A program made the position numbers and the translations under genes. Shown here piece after piece: positions 62,100 to 64,000 of a stretch of DNA of 64,000 bases. Under the pieces are notes generated by a model. It was not told the origin of the DNA. It worked only from the letters and a program-made list of their open reading frames with translations, and did not search any database. Positions within the stretch are counted from its first letter, which is position 1. Each line of letters opens with the position of its first letter. This DNA is from Pseudaeromonas sp041441555. GTDB lineage: Bacteria; Pseudomonadota; Gammaproteobacteria; Enterobacterales; Aeromonadaceae. The stretch covers positions 70,494 through 134,493 of the forward strand of contig JASDSW010000082.1 of assembly GCA_041441555.1 (NCBI GenBank). The letters are read 5' to 3'.

Positions 62100-62504
62100 A
62101 TGAACGAGCCATTAACTCAGGAACAGTATCAAAACACCATGGCGCTGGATGCCGATCAGCGCTACGACCACTTCATCCAGCAGGTGGTCGCCCAGGGCGA
62201 GCTGTGGATCCTCAAGGATGAGCAGGGCTGCATGCTGCTGACCGCCGACGAAGATGACTGCATCCCGGTCTGGCCGCACGCCGATTACGCCAAGGCCTGG
62301 GCTGCCGAGGAGTGGGCAAACTGCGAACCCTATGCGGTGCCGCTCAAGACCTGGCTGGATCGCTGGGTCAAGGGGATGGAAGAGGATGGCCTCGCGGTTG
62401 CCGTCTTCCCGCTGCCGGAAGCCATCGGCGTGGTCGAAGATCCGGCGGATGTCGCCGACAACCTGCTGCGGCAGATGAGCAAGCAGAACCGCAAGAAGAA
62501 GTGA
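62100..62504 (+). CDS. DUF2750 protein, second of a tandem pair
   Basis: From ATG 62100 (gagg just upstream) the product has 134 residues and starts MNEPLTQEQYQNTMALDADQ. It keeps RYDHFIQQVVAQGELWILKD, IPVWPHADYAKAW and AVAVFPLPEAIGVVEDPADV, aligning along its whole length with the preceding gene, so the pair arose by duplication. The C-terminus is basic (KQNRKKK), unlike the acidic end of its neighbour. The frame can be opened upstream to 61980, but that overlaps the first gene and lacks homology. It is convergent with the truncated chemoreceptor gene 40 bp away. Confidence 0.78.
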   Translation: MNEPLTQEQYQNTMALDADQRYDHFIQQVVAQGELWILKDEQGCMLLTADEDDCIPVWPHADYAKAWAAEEWANCEPYAVPLKTWLDRWVKGMEEDGLAVAVFPLPEAIGVVEDPADVADNLLRQMSKQNRKKK

Positions 62505-62544
62505 TGCGCTTGAGGGGCCCCGCGGCCTCGTCGGCGACCATCGT

Positions 62545-63947
62545 TTACAGGGTGAAACTGGCGACCGTCCTCTTCATCTCATCGGCCATCCGTGCCAGCT
62601 GGCTCGCCGAAGACGCCGACTCCTCAGCTCCCTGCGACATGTCCTGCACCACTGTGGTGATCTGGGTCATGTTGCTGGAGATCTCGGCGGAGGTCGCCGA
62701 CTGCTCTTCGGCGGCGGTCGCAATCTGGGTGATCTGCAGATTCACGTCATTGACCTGCCGCAGTATCTCATCCAGAGTCAGTTCCAGTTTTTCCGCCTCC
62801 TGGGCCACCTGCTCCATCTCCGCGACACTGGAATCCATCGATTCCGTCGCCGCTCGCGCCTCCTGCTGGATGGTGCGGATCATGTCGCTGATCTCCTGGG
62901 TCGAGTGGGTGGTGCGAGCCGCCAAGGCTCGTACCTCATCGGCCACCACGGCAAAGCCCCGCCCATGCTCCCCAGCCCGCGCAGCTTCGATGGCGGCATT
63001 CAGCGCCAACAGGTTGGTCTGAGCGGCAATCGCCTGGATGGTGGCGACTATGCTGCCGATCTGCTCAGTGCGCTGACCCAACGCAGTCACCCCCTCGGCG
63101 TCCTGCTTGGTCTTCTCGCTGCGCTGGCGAATGCCCTGCACGGTCACCCGCACCACCTCCATGCCACTCAGGGTCGTCTGCTTCGTCGCCTCGGAGTTGC
63201 TGGCCGCCACTTGACAGTTGTTGGCAATATCGGTGGTGGTGGCCACCATCTCCTCGCCGGCGGTTGCCACCGTGATCGACTGGGCTACCACCTGCTCGGA
63301 GGCGGTGGCAATGTGGTCGGATAAACCGTGAAGTTGATCGGAGGAAGAAGCCAGCGACAAGGCATCATCGGCCAGACGGTGCATGGTGGTGCGTAGCTGC
63401 TCCACCATGCGCGCAAATGCCAGGCTCACCTGCCCGACCTCGTCCTGGCTCTCGACCTGGACCTGCACCGTCAGATCGCCGGCGGCGACCCGCTGCGCGG
63501 TCACCACCAGGCTCAGCAAGGGGTTGGCAATCAGGCGCGGCAACACCACCGTCAACAGGATGCCGATGGCGATGGCGACCGTTAAACAGGTCGCGATCAG
63601 CTCGATGGCCTGCGCGTTCTGCTCACTCATCGCCTGTGTCAGCGCACTCGCCGCCTCGTCGTTGATGCGGATCAACTCCTGCACCTCGGCCGTCAGCCGC
63701 TCGGCCACCGGCTTCAACTGCACGGTCAGGGCCAGCGCCGCCTCCTGATCCTGCGCCCGCACGGCCGGCAGCAGTTGGGTCAAAATCATCTGATCGTATT
63801 CGGCATACGTCCGTTTCACCGATTCAAGCAGTTTCCCCTCATTGGCATCACTGACTAACGGAGCATAATCCTGCCACAGCTGCTCAGCCTGCTGGTTCAG
63901 CAGCTGGTTATCCGACTCCAGCGTCTGGATCTCGGCCGGTGTACGTG
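62545..63947 (-). pseudogene. Chemoreceptor gene truncated at its 5' end by an IS50-like insertion
   Basis: On the minus strand the frame enters from the insertion junction as ARTPAEIQTLESDNQLLNQQ and continues to a normal end (about 467 residues). What remains is the end of a four-helix-bundle sensor, a membrane helix (IATCLTVAIAIGILLTVVLP), a HAMP domain and the full signalling coiled coil with AAQTNLLALNAAIEAARAGE. The start, first membrane helix and first sensor helices are missing. An in-frame TAA (63955-63957) lies within the insertion. A GTG at 63817-63819 could begin a shorter protein without the first membrane anchor. The 5' part should lie beyond the element. Confidence 0.85.
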
Positions 63948-64000
63948 CTGACTCTTATACACAAGTAGCGCCCTGAACGGAACCATTCCCGTTTTCCAGG
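63948..64000. mobile_element. End of an IS50/Tn5-like insertion sequence (IS4 family), runs off window
   Basis: CTGACTCTTATACACAAGT at 63948-63966 is identical to the 19-bp outside end of IS50/Tn5. The next 34 bases also follow IS50 as I recall it, with about two differences (agcgccc for agcgtcc, accattcc for acctttcc), so this is a close relative or variant rather than an adaptor. In IS50 this end leads into the transposase gene reading away from the end, which here would be the plus strand beyond 64000. The flanking gtgtacgtg (63939-63947) would be the 9-bp target duplication if repeated at the other end. Confidence 0.88.

Noticed and set aside
63948..63966. Sequencing-library adaptor (Nextera mosaic end)
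   Set aside because: The mosaic end reads CTGTCTCTTATACACATCT. The sequence here is the natural outside end and continues with IS50-like bases, so a real element is more likely, though a laboratory transposon is not excluded.

Overview
The window looks like about 64 kb of chromosomal core from a GC-rich gammaproteobacterium. An Aeromonadaceae-type organism (Aeromonas or a close relative) is the best guess. Most proteins align closely with Escherichia coli counterparts recalled from memory. The gene order (rpsP-rimM-trmD-rplS, ffh-ypjD-corB, pdhR-aceEF-lpd-acnB, rppH-ptsP-thyA, ribF-ileS-lspA-ispH) is enteric/Vibrio-like. A MotX-type gene points to a polar, probably sodium-driven, flagellum. 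The genus call is inference.

Layout. 1-3.6 kb: start of the S10 ribosomal-protein operon (rpsJ to the first bases of rpsC, minus strand) with its promoter and a leader of about 170 nt. 3.8-4.9 kb: an orphan periplasmic binding protein. 4.9-12.2 kb: lptFG divergent from pepA-holC-valS. 12.2-15.2 kb: three membrane proteins of unknown role. 15.2-22.5 kb: ribF-ileS-lspA-ispH, murJ and divergent rpsT. 22.6-25.2 kb: a HlyU-like ArsR regulator, nhaR and nhaA. 25.3-29.1 kb: rppH-ptsP-thyA. 29.1-29.8 kb: an AT-rich non-coding region with DnaA boxes and clustered GATC sites, then mutH and a small carbohydrate-binding protein. 31-36.8 kb: rpsP operon, ffh, ypjD, corB. 36.8-42.4 kb: motX, mdh, the arginine transporter genes artPJQM and divergent argR with ARG boxes. 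42.5-47.3 kb: DyP peroxidase, glnB, yacL, acnB. 47.4-51.7 kb: a patatin/BamA-type outer-membrane protein divergent from a chemoreceptor gene. 51.8-59.3 kb: pdhR-aceE-aceF-lpd and ampD. 59.5-62.5 kb: a rhodanese-type sulfurtransferase, a DUF4382 lipoprotein and two tandem DUF2750 proteins. 62.5-64 kb: a second chemoreceptor gene whose 5' part is cut off by the end of an IS50/Tn5-like element running off the window.

How the genes fit together. Most of the window is housekeeping: translation, aminoacylation, envelope assembly (lptFG, murJ, lspA, ispH), central carbon flow from pyruvate into the TCA cycle (aceEF-lpd, acnB, mdh) with local control by PdhR, and arginine uptake with local control by ArgR. 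No CRISPR array, tRNA, rRNA, prophage or defence island was recognised.

The least ordinary items are the non-coding region beside mutH, which I interpret as a counterpart of E. coli DARS2 (a DnaA-reactivating locus beside mutH); the IS50-like insertion in the chemoreceptor gene; the HlyU-like repressor with a conserved cysteine pair; the orphan binding protein next to the S10 promoter; and the missing fkpB, lgt and ampE at their E. coli positions.
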